Shown piece after piece: positions 23,875 through 35,900 of a stretch of 64,000 nt of DNA. The position numbers were made by a program, and so were the translations under genes. The notes below the pieces were generated by a model. The model was not told the DNA's origin. It made no database searches and saw only the letters and a list, made by a program, of their open reading frames with translations. Source of the DNA: Ophioderma brevispina (taxonomy: Eukaryota; Echinodermata; Ophiuroidea; Amphilepidida; Ophiodermatidae); NCBI GenBank assembly GCA_023653785.1, contig JAMKCH010078402.1, positions 1 to 64,000 of the forward strand, given 5' to 3'. Position 1 is the first letter of the stretch, and every line of letters begins with the position of its first letter.

Positions 23875-26800
23875 TAAAGGATTAAAACAACGAAAACATA
23901 GACATGCATTCATGCGTACATATATGAACAAAGTAGGAACAACAATGAGTAGCAGCACAAACGATGTTGACGTACGACTAACCTACCGACAAATAAGTAG
24001 ACAGGACAGACAAGACAAACGAGAATAAACCGATTGTATATTTTCAAGTAAACAAGCCAAAAGTTGAAAGTAACAGAGTTATGGAGAGAGGTCATTGTTA
24101 TAGAAACTGATGTGTATTTTTACAGTTAAGTTTTAAATTATGCAAAGGATGGAGAATTTTTAAGGTGAGCAGGTAGGTTTTTCCAAACTAGAGGACCTTG
24201 AGAAGGGAGGGGGGGGGGGACATTTATAACAGACATTATGGTACATACTTCTGCCATACTATGGATGATACAACCAAAACACATACGATGTAGCTCCCAG
24301 TAAACTCACCTCTTTTATGGTTTTGATCAGGCGGTCAGCATTCCCTGCGGCAACCGGAATAAACATGGGCACTGGGACTGGTGTGTTTATTCCGACTGGG
24401 AAGGGCACCGGAGTTGTGTACATCTGCATGGGAACTGGGATGTAGATGGGCACGGGAATGGGCAACAAAATTGGGTGACGTGGACCATCTGCAATTAGAG
24501 AAATAAACAGAAAAACAAATAAGCTGTTACTCCACACAAAGTTAATGTGTGATTGCAAATCAAATATTGGATTGGAAATATTATTATAATAGCACTTAAA
24601 TTATATTTGTTGGCATTTTAAACATATTATTTTAACAAAAATTAGCCCAGGGTGTATGCCAGGATTGCCACATGATGTCCTTAAAGGTTTTCAAACCAGA
24701 GATTTTTGAGGCACCCAAATATTGTGTAGGAATAGTCATTTCATATATTTCTTACCTTTTATTGGCTACAGAATGCCTTAAAGGCTCATACCAAATTGAT
24801 GATTAAGTAGTACTAGATGATAGAGAATATATCCCAGAATTAAATATTATTGGTTTTCGTTTCAAAATCTAATCATGAAGTAAAAAAATAGTGAAAATCC
24901 CAGGCCATTGCACAGCAGATGAGGCCTGCTTGAGTAAAATCGGCGATTTGGGCGCAGTGTGCGTGACTTAATAGGAGCGTGGTATACACGGATGACAGCC
25001 GAATAGCTGATTGCACGCTGCAAGCGCTGTTGTGAATCAGAGCAAGAGGTTCGGCCGGTATATTTTCCCATTTTCCCCATATTTCTTAAATATGGCCCAG
25101 CACATTATTGCGGAAGAGGGGCAGATTTCAGATTTTTTCTTGAGGTTTGAAAATGCCTGCGAAAGCTGTGAATCTGTGGATTCACCTGATGAAGAAAGAT
25201 ATTGATAGGAGAAGGAGAAGTTACTTGGCCGGCAATAACATCCCTTCCGGCGCAACAATATCTTCTTATTGTACGGGGTAGAGCCATGCTCGGGAAGCTC
25301 AAACAGGGGTTGACATGCCCATGGTGAAATTGGTTACTTGGTAAAATTTAAAATATTTTTACTATTAATTAAATTAATAAAGGGTACCGAACTGTTATTT
25401 TAGGAGCTATTAGGATTGCGATAATTCACACGGCACAAAGCAACAAACAATCTCTCCCTGGATGGAGGGAAAGTTGAGAATCGATCAATGCATCACGATA
25501 CTGTTCAACGAACGTTATCGTTATATGAACATAACACTAGATCAGGTCATTAATTCTAGGTTTTTTTTTTACTAAGATCAGGTTTTGTATGATTCTAGAG
25601 TAGTCTATTGACGGGTTATTAGTTTGCTGCAAACGAGATTCGGTCTGATTGCTGCATAACACCTGGAGAATGGGCCGTGTGAATTACCAAAGCACTCGTT
25701 CAAAAAATGGCGTTTGCTTCAATAGGATATAGGATCGGGAAATACTGACTTAATAAAGCTTCAGTGAGAGGTACGAAATGATACAAATATTCTTCAATAT
25801 TGTTCTTATGTCATGTTTTCGTTAGAAGTACGACGATTCATTCAATGTGCACTCAAGCGAATGATCCTCAATATTGCCAACGTAAACAAACGTAATCCAA
25901 AAACAATATACGGTGTGTGTACTTACAGGGTGAAATAATCGGGGGCGCACTCATTGTTATGTTTGGCCTTGTACTGAAAACCTTTGAAATTATGCCAAAA
26001 TTGACTCTGATTGAACAAAAAAATACACAGAATTGTTTTGTGACAAAAATACTATTCGCTTTGCTATCTAAACTTGATCACAAATTTCTAGTTGAAATGG
26101 CATCGGCTTATATACTTGCATAGTGGATTATTGATCTGGGGGATTCCTTCGGCTGTGTTAAAACTAGTGAACGTCATTTTCGTCGTGCCTGCCGTTTTGA
26201 CCTCCATCACTCTTCCAAAATGTTGACCGAAACAGATGGAAATTGTTTTATAGACGATCAGGTGAGAGCATTTAGCTTTAATTTGGTATGTAATATGGTG
26301 TGTACATTTGTTTGACCTTAAAAGAGAGAACAGAAGGTTGATTCTGATTTTTGCGATATTTTATTTGCTCTATTGAATTAGAAAATTTCTGTACCAAAGA
26401 AATACTTCTCAGCTTAATCCTTTCAGGTAGGATTATTTTTGATGGAAAGCTTTACATCAGGGCAAAAATCAGTACTTTCAATTTTTTTAGGGACACCTGA
26501 TATGTGAAATCTCTCCTTGCACCTTTAAGGAGTATCAATATGGGGACAAGAAATTTCATTATCAACTTTGAAGCCTTCTTCCATGGCATATCCAGAATCA
26601 TCAGAGTGGGGGCATGGTGAAGAGTTAAACTGGCTTGTTATCGACAACGAGACATTCATCTCTCTATCAAGTAGGATTATTATTGTATTAAGTAGACTAG
26701 ATTGTATTGTATGTTATCATTTAGTAGACATGAATGGTGAATGCTAATTGGTTAATGTCCCAATTAATATTTTCCCGTATTACCAGAGTAATTTTTATTT

Positions 26801-26920
26801 ACTCACTGGATATGAGCCCGTATTACGTAATGCTTACACCAAGTATCAAGTCCCCCTACTTTACATGCATTCAAATCTATAGATGTAATGATCTTGCGCA
26901 TCTGTGGAAGAGACTGTTTT

Positions 26921-26982
<62 letters not shown>

Positions 26983-29900
26983 CAGTGCCATGCTACCCTG
27001 CAGAATTCAACTCTCACTGACTCTGTGCACTGCATAGGCAAGACTTACTACTGAATCACTGTGGCCATGACATCTTGGTCTAGGATTGTCTTGTTGGGAA
27101 TTGGGGAAAATTGTATGTATCAGGACAATGATGACTGAGTGTGTTACTGTGCAGTTAGTCCAACTTGTTGATTTGTACATTGTAGGCCTAAGTAGAAACC
27201 GGCCTAGACTAGTCTAGGGTGGCCTACTCACAGTCTGAGCTTTCTGGATTCTGTACTTAGATTGTAGTGTAGCTGTGCTAATCCAGATTTAAATAAAATT
27301 TAATCAACTTTATAGGCTTACCACTTCAAATGTCTACTAAATGATAAATTCGTTATCCCCTGTTTGTTCTCACGCAATACGGAAAAATATCTATGGTTTG
27401 TTTCCAATATCACATTCGGCTATCGCCTCATGTGATATTGGAAACAAACCATAGATATGTTTCCGTATTGCATGAACAAACAGGGGATAACTAATATAAT
27501 CCCTGTCTACCCAAGTATAATAGACCTACTTGAGTAAGAGTTATTAGAACCAGTATAACATGTTGGTTGAAAACACACAGTAAGACTAATCTCTGCTTAG
27601 CACCCCACTTTTCTGATCATGGGTACGCCACTCTTCTTTTATGGATATTGTCTAGCAAATTATATGGATTCCCATGCATCCCCTTACAACTAAATTCTAA
27701 CATGAATTTAGCACAACTATGCCATCTTCTTCAAATATTGTCTTTCATCTACAATACCAGAACAATTGCACTTAACCCTGTTATGCAAGAGTTCCATATG
27801 TACCCCCCTCAAAGTTCTACAAGTAACAAAGTCTTTTTTAATTTTGACCTTAGGGTTAGGGTATTTGCTAGTGTTAGGCCATAAATAAAAACTTTGTTTC
27901 CTGTAGAATTTTTGAAGGGGGGGACATATGGAACTCTTTCCCAATGTTATCTTATCCACTGTATTTTCAGGTTTTTAAATTTATTTATCAACATATTCCT
28001 TCCAAATGAAACCATACCCTCGACAATATGCATGAACTGATACGAATAACAAATGGACTATAACAAATACAAACATACCCGTTTGGCAGGATTTGTGCTG
28101 GTGAACCGGACGACAGGACACCGACTTGGTCTGAGTGAACGGCTTACACAGGGTGATCTTGTTGCGTACCATCTTGGGGGCTGGGGGAAGGGGCGCTGGC
28201 GGAGGAGGGGGAGGCTTGATTTTGGGTGGAGCTGTTGTGATCTGAGTTTGCTTGGTAGCCTTGGCGACTGGCGCTGGAGCCCTGTAGACGGTCTTGGTCA
28301 CTGAAATAGGAAAAAAGATGATAGAGGTGCAACTGATATTTCACAAAAAACAAACTAGAATGACCTAGGGTGGGAAATTATTACATTCCAATGACAACTG
28401 GCTGATCTAAGGCTACCTTACAGAAGTGGGGCTACCTGGAAGCAGATCAGGACACTACCTGTGGTTGTGGAACAGCACCACAGACAATGGAACATCTCTT
28501 GGTCTGCCCATTGCTGGAGCAACAATGCACAAATCTTGTGAAATTCAGTGAAGCAGCCAGATGTTATACTCATCTCTGGCTGGATCATATTTGAGAACCA
28601 CAGTGGTTTTGGACTGATAAGAATGTAAATAATTGTTACTTTCCGCGTACAGTATATGTTTTCGCAATTTTTTTAACAGAATTTAATTTCACGGGTTTTT
28701 GACATCCGGCATACAAATCTATTGCAAAAAGTTATTTTCGCGAGTTTTTATTTTCACGTTTTTATGTTCACTCGCGAAATTTGCGAAAATTTCCACTTAT
28801 ACAGTAAATCTAATGGTGCCATTTTGTTGGTCAAATTGCTGGAGGAAGTAGATGGCGGTCCCGTAAGTATTTCCCACGGTGTAGTCTGTGTCACAGACTG
28901 CGAAAGATATTATCTAAATTGGTACTGCACGAGAGATTAACGTTATCAGTCCGTCATAGAGAATGTGTGTAAATGAAACTAAATCTCAAATATCTCCGGA
29001 AAACGAAGGGGTTCTATGGATTTTTTTGCATCAGAGGGTCTGTTACTATGTTTTGTTTTGAATATGTATCGTAATTGGGTCTGAGCCTATAGAACCTAGC
29101 GAGAAAATTGAACGTTTTTGTTGGGTACTTCGGTGCTCGCAGACACGCAAAAGTGAACACGCAGTCTGTCCACTCCCACTGTTGGGAGCAACAATGCACA
29201 ACAAGGACCTTGCAGAATTCAGTGAAGCAGCCAGACATTGTACCCATCTCTGGCTGGAACATATTTGAGAACCACTGTGTTGGACACAATAAGAAGTTAA
29301 CGGAAAAATACAAGCATGGAATGCTGGTGTTTGCGCTTAGTTTAAAACTAACCACGCTACTCAGAATTTGTTTTCCACTTATGAACTTAATGTTACATCC
29401 ATACAAGTGTGAAAAATAATAATTATATAAACACTAATTTATACACTTGACTTGTGTCCTGGGCATAGCCATTACAAGACCTCGCAATGAGAAATACCCA
29501 GACAATGCATCACTAGGTGCACTGAAGAATAAGAATATTGCGAACAAATTTCACGAATTCTACCAAAAACATTCTGCGCAAAAAAATGACGTCTTTCAGC
29601 CATTCCAATCACTCAATATAACATCAAGAATTGAATTTCGAAATTATTTTTTTACAGTGTAGAAAAAAATTAGCGAGACAAATTCTTACAATAAATTCAC
29701 AAACTTGGCAAAAATACCCAAAAAATTTCACTCTGAAAATTTATCATATTTACCAATTTCCTACTGTAATTACAGGAAGATCACCTACTCTGCTTAAGGT
29801 ATCCGTCCTTGTCTATAAACTCTAATGGCCAAGGGTCTCTTTGACAAATTTTCTACTTTGATTTAATACTTGTACAGGACTCTTAAAGAGGGACTCCAGA

Positions 29901-32900
29901 GGGGAAAATTATGAAGGTTCATAGTACAGAGATGCGAATGGGAGTTGGAAAAAAAATCTGAAAATGCGAACGTAGTAGGCGAAGCGACCGGAGTACCGCC
30001 CCTAACGGCCGGGGGTCCAGGCGGGGTCCAGGGGCAATGCCCCGGTGGGGGTCGAGGGGACGAAGCCCCTCGAAGCCAGAGGGTTTCTGCACATTTAGAA
30101 GGCTCCAGTAACAGAACCATTTCTGAGAGGAACATATCATCCAAAAAGTTAAAATTAACTGTAAAAGTGAAGAAATGGGGCTTAGTTTGGGTCCAAATTC
30201 AGCAACTAGTCTGCTTTTGTTATCAAATTCAACTTTCAGGTATTAAAAGGCCAAAGATAAATAATGATAATGATTATTGATACAATAACACACTCTTTGG
30301 GCTTTTTCCTTGCGTTCATTCCCCTTGCATCAAGTGATAGCTAACGTAAGTGCTTTACGCATTTGGAAACCATGCAATCATCTTCAATGGATCAAAATTT
30401 TGAAGACTTGCTCGTCACTTAACACTGTTACAAATGGTTTCACCTGACCTGAAGTGTTGTCTTCCTATGTAAACTGCAAATTTATCGCCTTTCTTTTTGA
30501 GTAAACGCCATTGAAATGTGGCCTTTACTCTCGATGTCTTTTAAAATTGTTTCCAAGGCTTTTAATTTCCATGTTCAATTGTCGCTTATATAACCCACGA
30601 AGGGTAACTTTCCTAGAGAGCAAGATCGACGAGTTGTAATCTGACTGTCTGACATTCTTTTGCTTAACTAGTCATCTATACAAAACTCTCGATGTACGCA
30701 ACCTATTTATACAACCATGTTCCGATGTACTTTTGAGTGCATCAGAGTCTGAGATATCAGATTACCGATATACAAGAATTCCGTTTAAAAAGCTCAATCT
30801 ACAAGCAAACAATAAAAATCTGAAAACATAAAAAAATAAAAAATCTGAAAATAAATAAAAAACTTAAAAAAAGCAAAAAATAAAAACAAGAAATGTAAAA
30901 AAAATGTGAATTCTTATTAAAATCGGAAGATTGGCATCTCTGATTAGTAGATTATGGGTTGGTATTGGACCAAATCAGAAAGACAGAGCACAGAGTAATA
31001 ATCGGGTTGTGAAGAAATATACATTTTTTTCAGGTATTGTAGGTATTGTCACTGCTATATCGATCTATTTTTCCGTCCCATTTTTTTTTTTAAGTACGAA
31101 GTCGTCCCCTTTGAGAACCGCAAATACGATCGACGCCACTCACTCTGCCATATTGATCTATTTCGTCCCCATTTATATGCTTATTTCTCACACCACCGAT
31201 ATCCTCTGCTGCTCAGTCTTTCGGTTTGGTCCAATACACCCTTATCAACTAGAACCTTCTTAATTTTTCTCTCCGGATTGAAGTCCTCTTTCCATGTTAA
31301 TACGGCTGTTTATACTTACCAGTGGGTTGGCTGTTTTGGTTTGTTCAATGGATGCTAATGACTTACATTAGCAATCACAGGGGTGCTAGACTCTCTGTAA
31401 TACAACCAAGCAAAAAGAAAGGAGTGAGCAACTGTGTTAAAGACTACAGCAGGATTAGCACCCTTTGTATAAGTTGTATCTACTTTATGTCAATATTCCA
31501 AGCCATAGATATTGGGGAAGAATGAACAAGTTGTTCAAACTAAAAAGTGTTAAGCTATTATTTGCAAAGATATTCTCATCACTAGGTTTGTGCATTAGCA
31601 TTAAATGGATAAGCAGCGATTTGTTAATCCGGAACTTTTAAAAAATCTTGAAAATCCATGGTATTTTTTGTTACTGGCATGGGTATACTAAGTTAACTTG
31701 TTAGTTGACTTAAAAGCTGTCTTAGAGACAAAACAGTATCAGATTCTGGGATTTGTATAGGTGTGTGTATAAAATTCCGATTTGAGATAAAAAAATCTTT
31801 CCCTTACATATGTCCCAGTTTCTGTACTGTGATTAGGCCCGTAGCCAGGATTTTTTTTTTTTGGGGGGGGGTGACTTTTGAAAATGGGGCAGATTTTCAG
31901 GATTTATATTTGAGGGGTGGGCAGATTTTTGAAAATGGGTTAAGATTTTTTTGGACCCTTTCACGAATCGACCAAAAAACAAGTTTCAGGAGTCATTTGA
32001 TCCCAATATGGAGTCATTTTAGACATACTACAAGTCATTTTAGGGGTAAATTTTTGCTTATTTAGGGGGTGCCCCCAGCCTCCATGACTATAGGCCCGAC
32101 TGTAATATTACACACCATGACCTGTAGAGTTTGATCTCAAACACACATATTGACTGTGCTAATATTTTATAGTTAGCCATTAAAATGGGATTCTATTCTC
32201 TCTGTCTTAGGAAAGAATGGATTTAGAGGCTGGAATTTCAGGACAACATTGATTAAAACATCTAAATAACATTCTAGAAAGTCAATCCATAGTGTTGCCT
32301 ATCCTGGTTTAACTATACCATTTTTTCATTCACTGGTTATTTCAAAGGTAACTTATCTTCTGGCCTCTTGCCAAATAACGTATATTCTGAATTTGATTAC
32401 GAGAATGTCTTGAAGTAACTTTTAACTTTAACACACAATTGTCTGAATACTCCAGTGAACTGAGAACTACTTTTTTTAAATGGATCTCAGTGAAAATCAT
32501 GCTATTTTTATTCTCATCTGTAACAAAACAGACTATGGCAGCCAAGAAATCCGAAAATTGGAGGTCGTCCTTGGATTAACACGTAAACATGAAATCGTGA
32601 CGAAAACTTCCGATTTGTTTTTATGTTAAAAGTAAAATTTCTTATTCCAAAACTGTTGGAGCTGAAGAAACAACTCCACTGTAAGGATTATTTCTGATTT
32701 TTTACGCATGAATAATAGAAGAGGATGCATATGGGTCGTGGGAACACCCATGGCCGACTCACATCAAAGCGCTTAATTTGTGATATGTGTCTGTATTGCT
32801 GTAATCTATTTTGATTCGTTTGGGCGAGTTGCTATATTGAAAGAGGCTTGGCTGCCATCGACTGTAACAAAACTGATTTATTCAGCGTCAGGTTTGACAA

Positions 32901-35900
32901 TTGCTCCACATCACAGTTTGCCTCAGAGGGTGTATTGAGTCCATCTCACAATGCACCAGTTTTGAGAATTTCCCATCTCAATAAGGCCATTTGATTCCCA
33001 ACAAAAATCCTATCCTAAACACATAAAAACCCTGACTTTTACACTCATTTTAGCCAGAGATACAGAGGAGTAGTCCCATTTCTTGAAAATCCAAAATTTG
33101 AACCGACAGCGAGGCCAAATTTTAGCGCAGTATCTGGTGAAGCTCAGGGGAAATATTTTCTTACACAATTTTAGGGTACAAACACCCTTCACTAAAATAA
33201 ATTGGTACTTAAAACTTGGTTTTTGATGCAGTTATAAAACTTTGATCTCAGAAATTGAAAATAAAAAATTAATTTTTTTGGTTATATTTCCAATTTTTTT
33301 TTTTTAATTTATGGCCAGAAATCCGGAAATTTCCGGAAAAGTTACATCTCTGTTTAGCCCACAAAATGCTAGTACTTAAGGAACTTTTATCATAATTGCA
33401 AAATGTTTTGTGGTCCTTGAGCTTCTTGAAAACTTTATTAACCCTAAGTGTTGACATGTGTTTAGTACAGTATATAGGCACATTGCAATGCATTGTGGGA
33501 TTGGTTCAAAACACCGTCTGAGTTCGCCTCTACAGCTTGGTAAAATTTCAAAAACTTCAAACACGTTTCTAGCAACATTCAACATTGTAATTTGAGCTTC
33601 TCGCACTAAACTTCAGTAGTAACCTTTGAATATTCTGGTGGCTCTGTATCACTTATTCATGGATGATTCAACAATGCCACATTTAACCAATAACATGTGG
33701 TACCAGCAGACGATGTCCACCACATTTGCTCCCTGTTACAATTCATCTACGAGAGCCACCAGCGACCACTACTAAAGTAATACGATTGCGAGTAGCTCAT
33801 ATTTTCCATGGGTACCTTGTTTTTGTTGGAGCCACACCCCTTTCGGGTTAACTCACTTTGCCCTGGTTAGTCTTAGCTGGGTAATGACAGGCTGTTGGGT
33901 ACCACCCTGGATCTGTACCTGTCCCTGGGTGGTTACATGTTGGGGATGTTCTGTTGAGTGTAGAAGAGCAGACATTTCTGGGTTCGCAGACCTTCTGATC
34001 TCGTCGCGCCACATGAATGATCTCGGACAAGGTGCGGCCCATCAGCTTGCAACCGTCGCATCTGTGGGATTGTGAAGAAATTTATTTATTGTGGTCTGTT
34101 TGTACGATTTCTGTGTGCATATCTGGAATTTCCGTGGGAAAGTGTTAAACTCAAATATGCAAATTTTTACCTCTCAAACTTCAAAAGTGAGTCAGTCAAT
34201 TTCCTTTGAGGTGCCTGCTACTGGTATCCTTGTATCCAGTACTACCTGTCCCGGGCCGAGTCGGCGGCTAAACCGATACCCCCATCGGTTTCTAAGGAAA
34301 TCTGATGAGAGGGTAGCTGGTGACCCTGTAGAATGAAAAGATCTACCTACAGGGCATTGGCTCTGGAGTGCTAATGGTGACCATCCATCACATGGTCTTG
34401 CATGACGGTTGTGGTTTCCCAAGGCTAGGCCACCGCTGACCTGTGGATTGGCGTCAGGAAGGGAATCCTGTCAATTATCTTTTGCTTTAATCCTCACAGC
34501 AGTATTGCTGAGGGTGAGGTGTATCCGGCCACCCTCGTTTACGGGGACAAAACCGGATTTAAAACTTGGGTTACCTAACTAATGAGGGTTTTTGGTTTCC
34601 CAAAGGCTAGGCCCACTGCCTGAAACTGTGGATTGGTGTCAGGAGGGCATCCGGTCAATTATCTTTGCTCCAGTAAATCCTCACAGCAGTATTGCTGAGG
34701 TGAGGTGTATCCGGCACCTCGTTTACGGACAAACCGGAATTTAAGAACTTTGGTTAACTACTACCATGAAGCTCTTTAACATAACCATAATATATAGAAA
34801 TTTGGCAATCTGCAGAGAAGACAGCCCTTTAAAAATGTGTGCAAATTTTCATCCATCGTCTAGCAGATTAATATGGGTTCCATACACTTCCTTAAAACTA
34901 AATTCTAACATGATTTTTTAACATCTCATATGACTCTCCTTTTAAAGATTTCGATGTTACCAAAATCAAATATGTGATGTGCTCTGGAAAACCCGCCACA
35001 ATGTCGCACTAGGATAGTTTGAAAAATAAAAAAAAGCTTAAATCTTGTACTTTATTTTTTGTCACATTGTATAAGGGCGTAACTGTTACGTGTAATCAAA
35101 GAAGAAAGAAATACGTTATGTAAACTTAAATATTTCACACTCTGCCGTTATAGTAAAAACTCAAAATATAATTTTCCCACCATGTGGCAGGTTTTCCCAG
35201 ATCACATCACATATTGTCCCAAGGGGTCCTCATGGCGGCCATCTTGGATCTGAAGAGATCAGTCATATAAAGGGTTTCGATTTTGTTCAAAGTATCTCAA
35301 AATGATTTATTCATGATTGAGGAATCAGAAAAGTATATAGTTTGTCTAGATTAGGACCTTTAGTTACAGAAATGGGTGTGGAAAAGGTGAGTTGAACTTT
35401 TGATAGGTCATTGTACAGACTAAAAACCAGGCAAAAACTATCAAATCTTTGCCTGATATGATGTATAACAACAAGTCGTTACTTGTGGCACTACCTTGCA
35501 GTCTTGTTGAACCACTTGTCATACTTGTCGCGACAGGCAATGCCGCAGAAACGTCTGCGAGTCTTGTTGTATACCATCTCAACGGTGCTGCGGCAAGTCT
35601 GGGCGCAGTAGTCACATACGATGCACTTGAGACCCAAACGCTGAGCAAACTGCTGCTTAAAAAGTAGCTTGCATCCTGTATAGATAAGTGACAATATGAT
35701 TAATGCTGGGAAAAAAGAACGGGATCTGTGCATAAGGTAACCGTTCTATCCACCTTAAAAAAAAATCTACCAAGATGCTTGGCTGATATTGATTAGCTGA
35801 ATTTCTTAGTATTTAAAGTATTCTTTATTTAAATAGCTGGGATTAATCAAGGGAGGGGGAGGGGACCGTCTCTTCTAGCAAATATTTGATGGCTCCTCCC

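Noticed and set aside
23485..24028. Overlapping 155-157-residue open frames on both strands
   Set aside because: They are translations of the 75-base A run (poly-Lys or poly-Phe) joined to repeat sequence.
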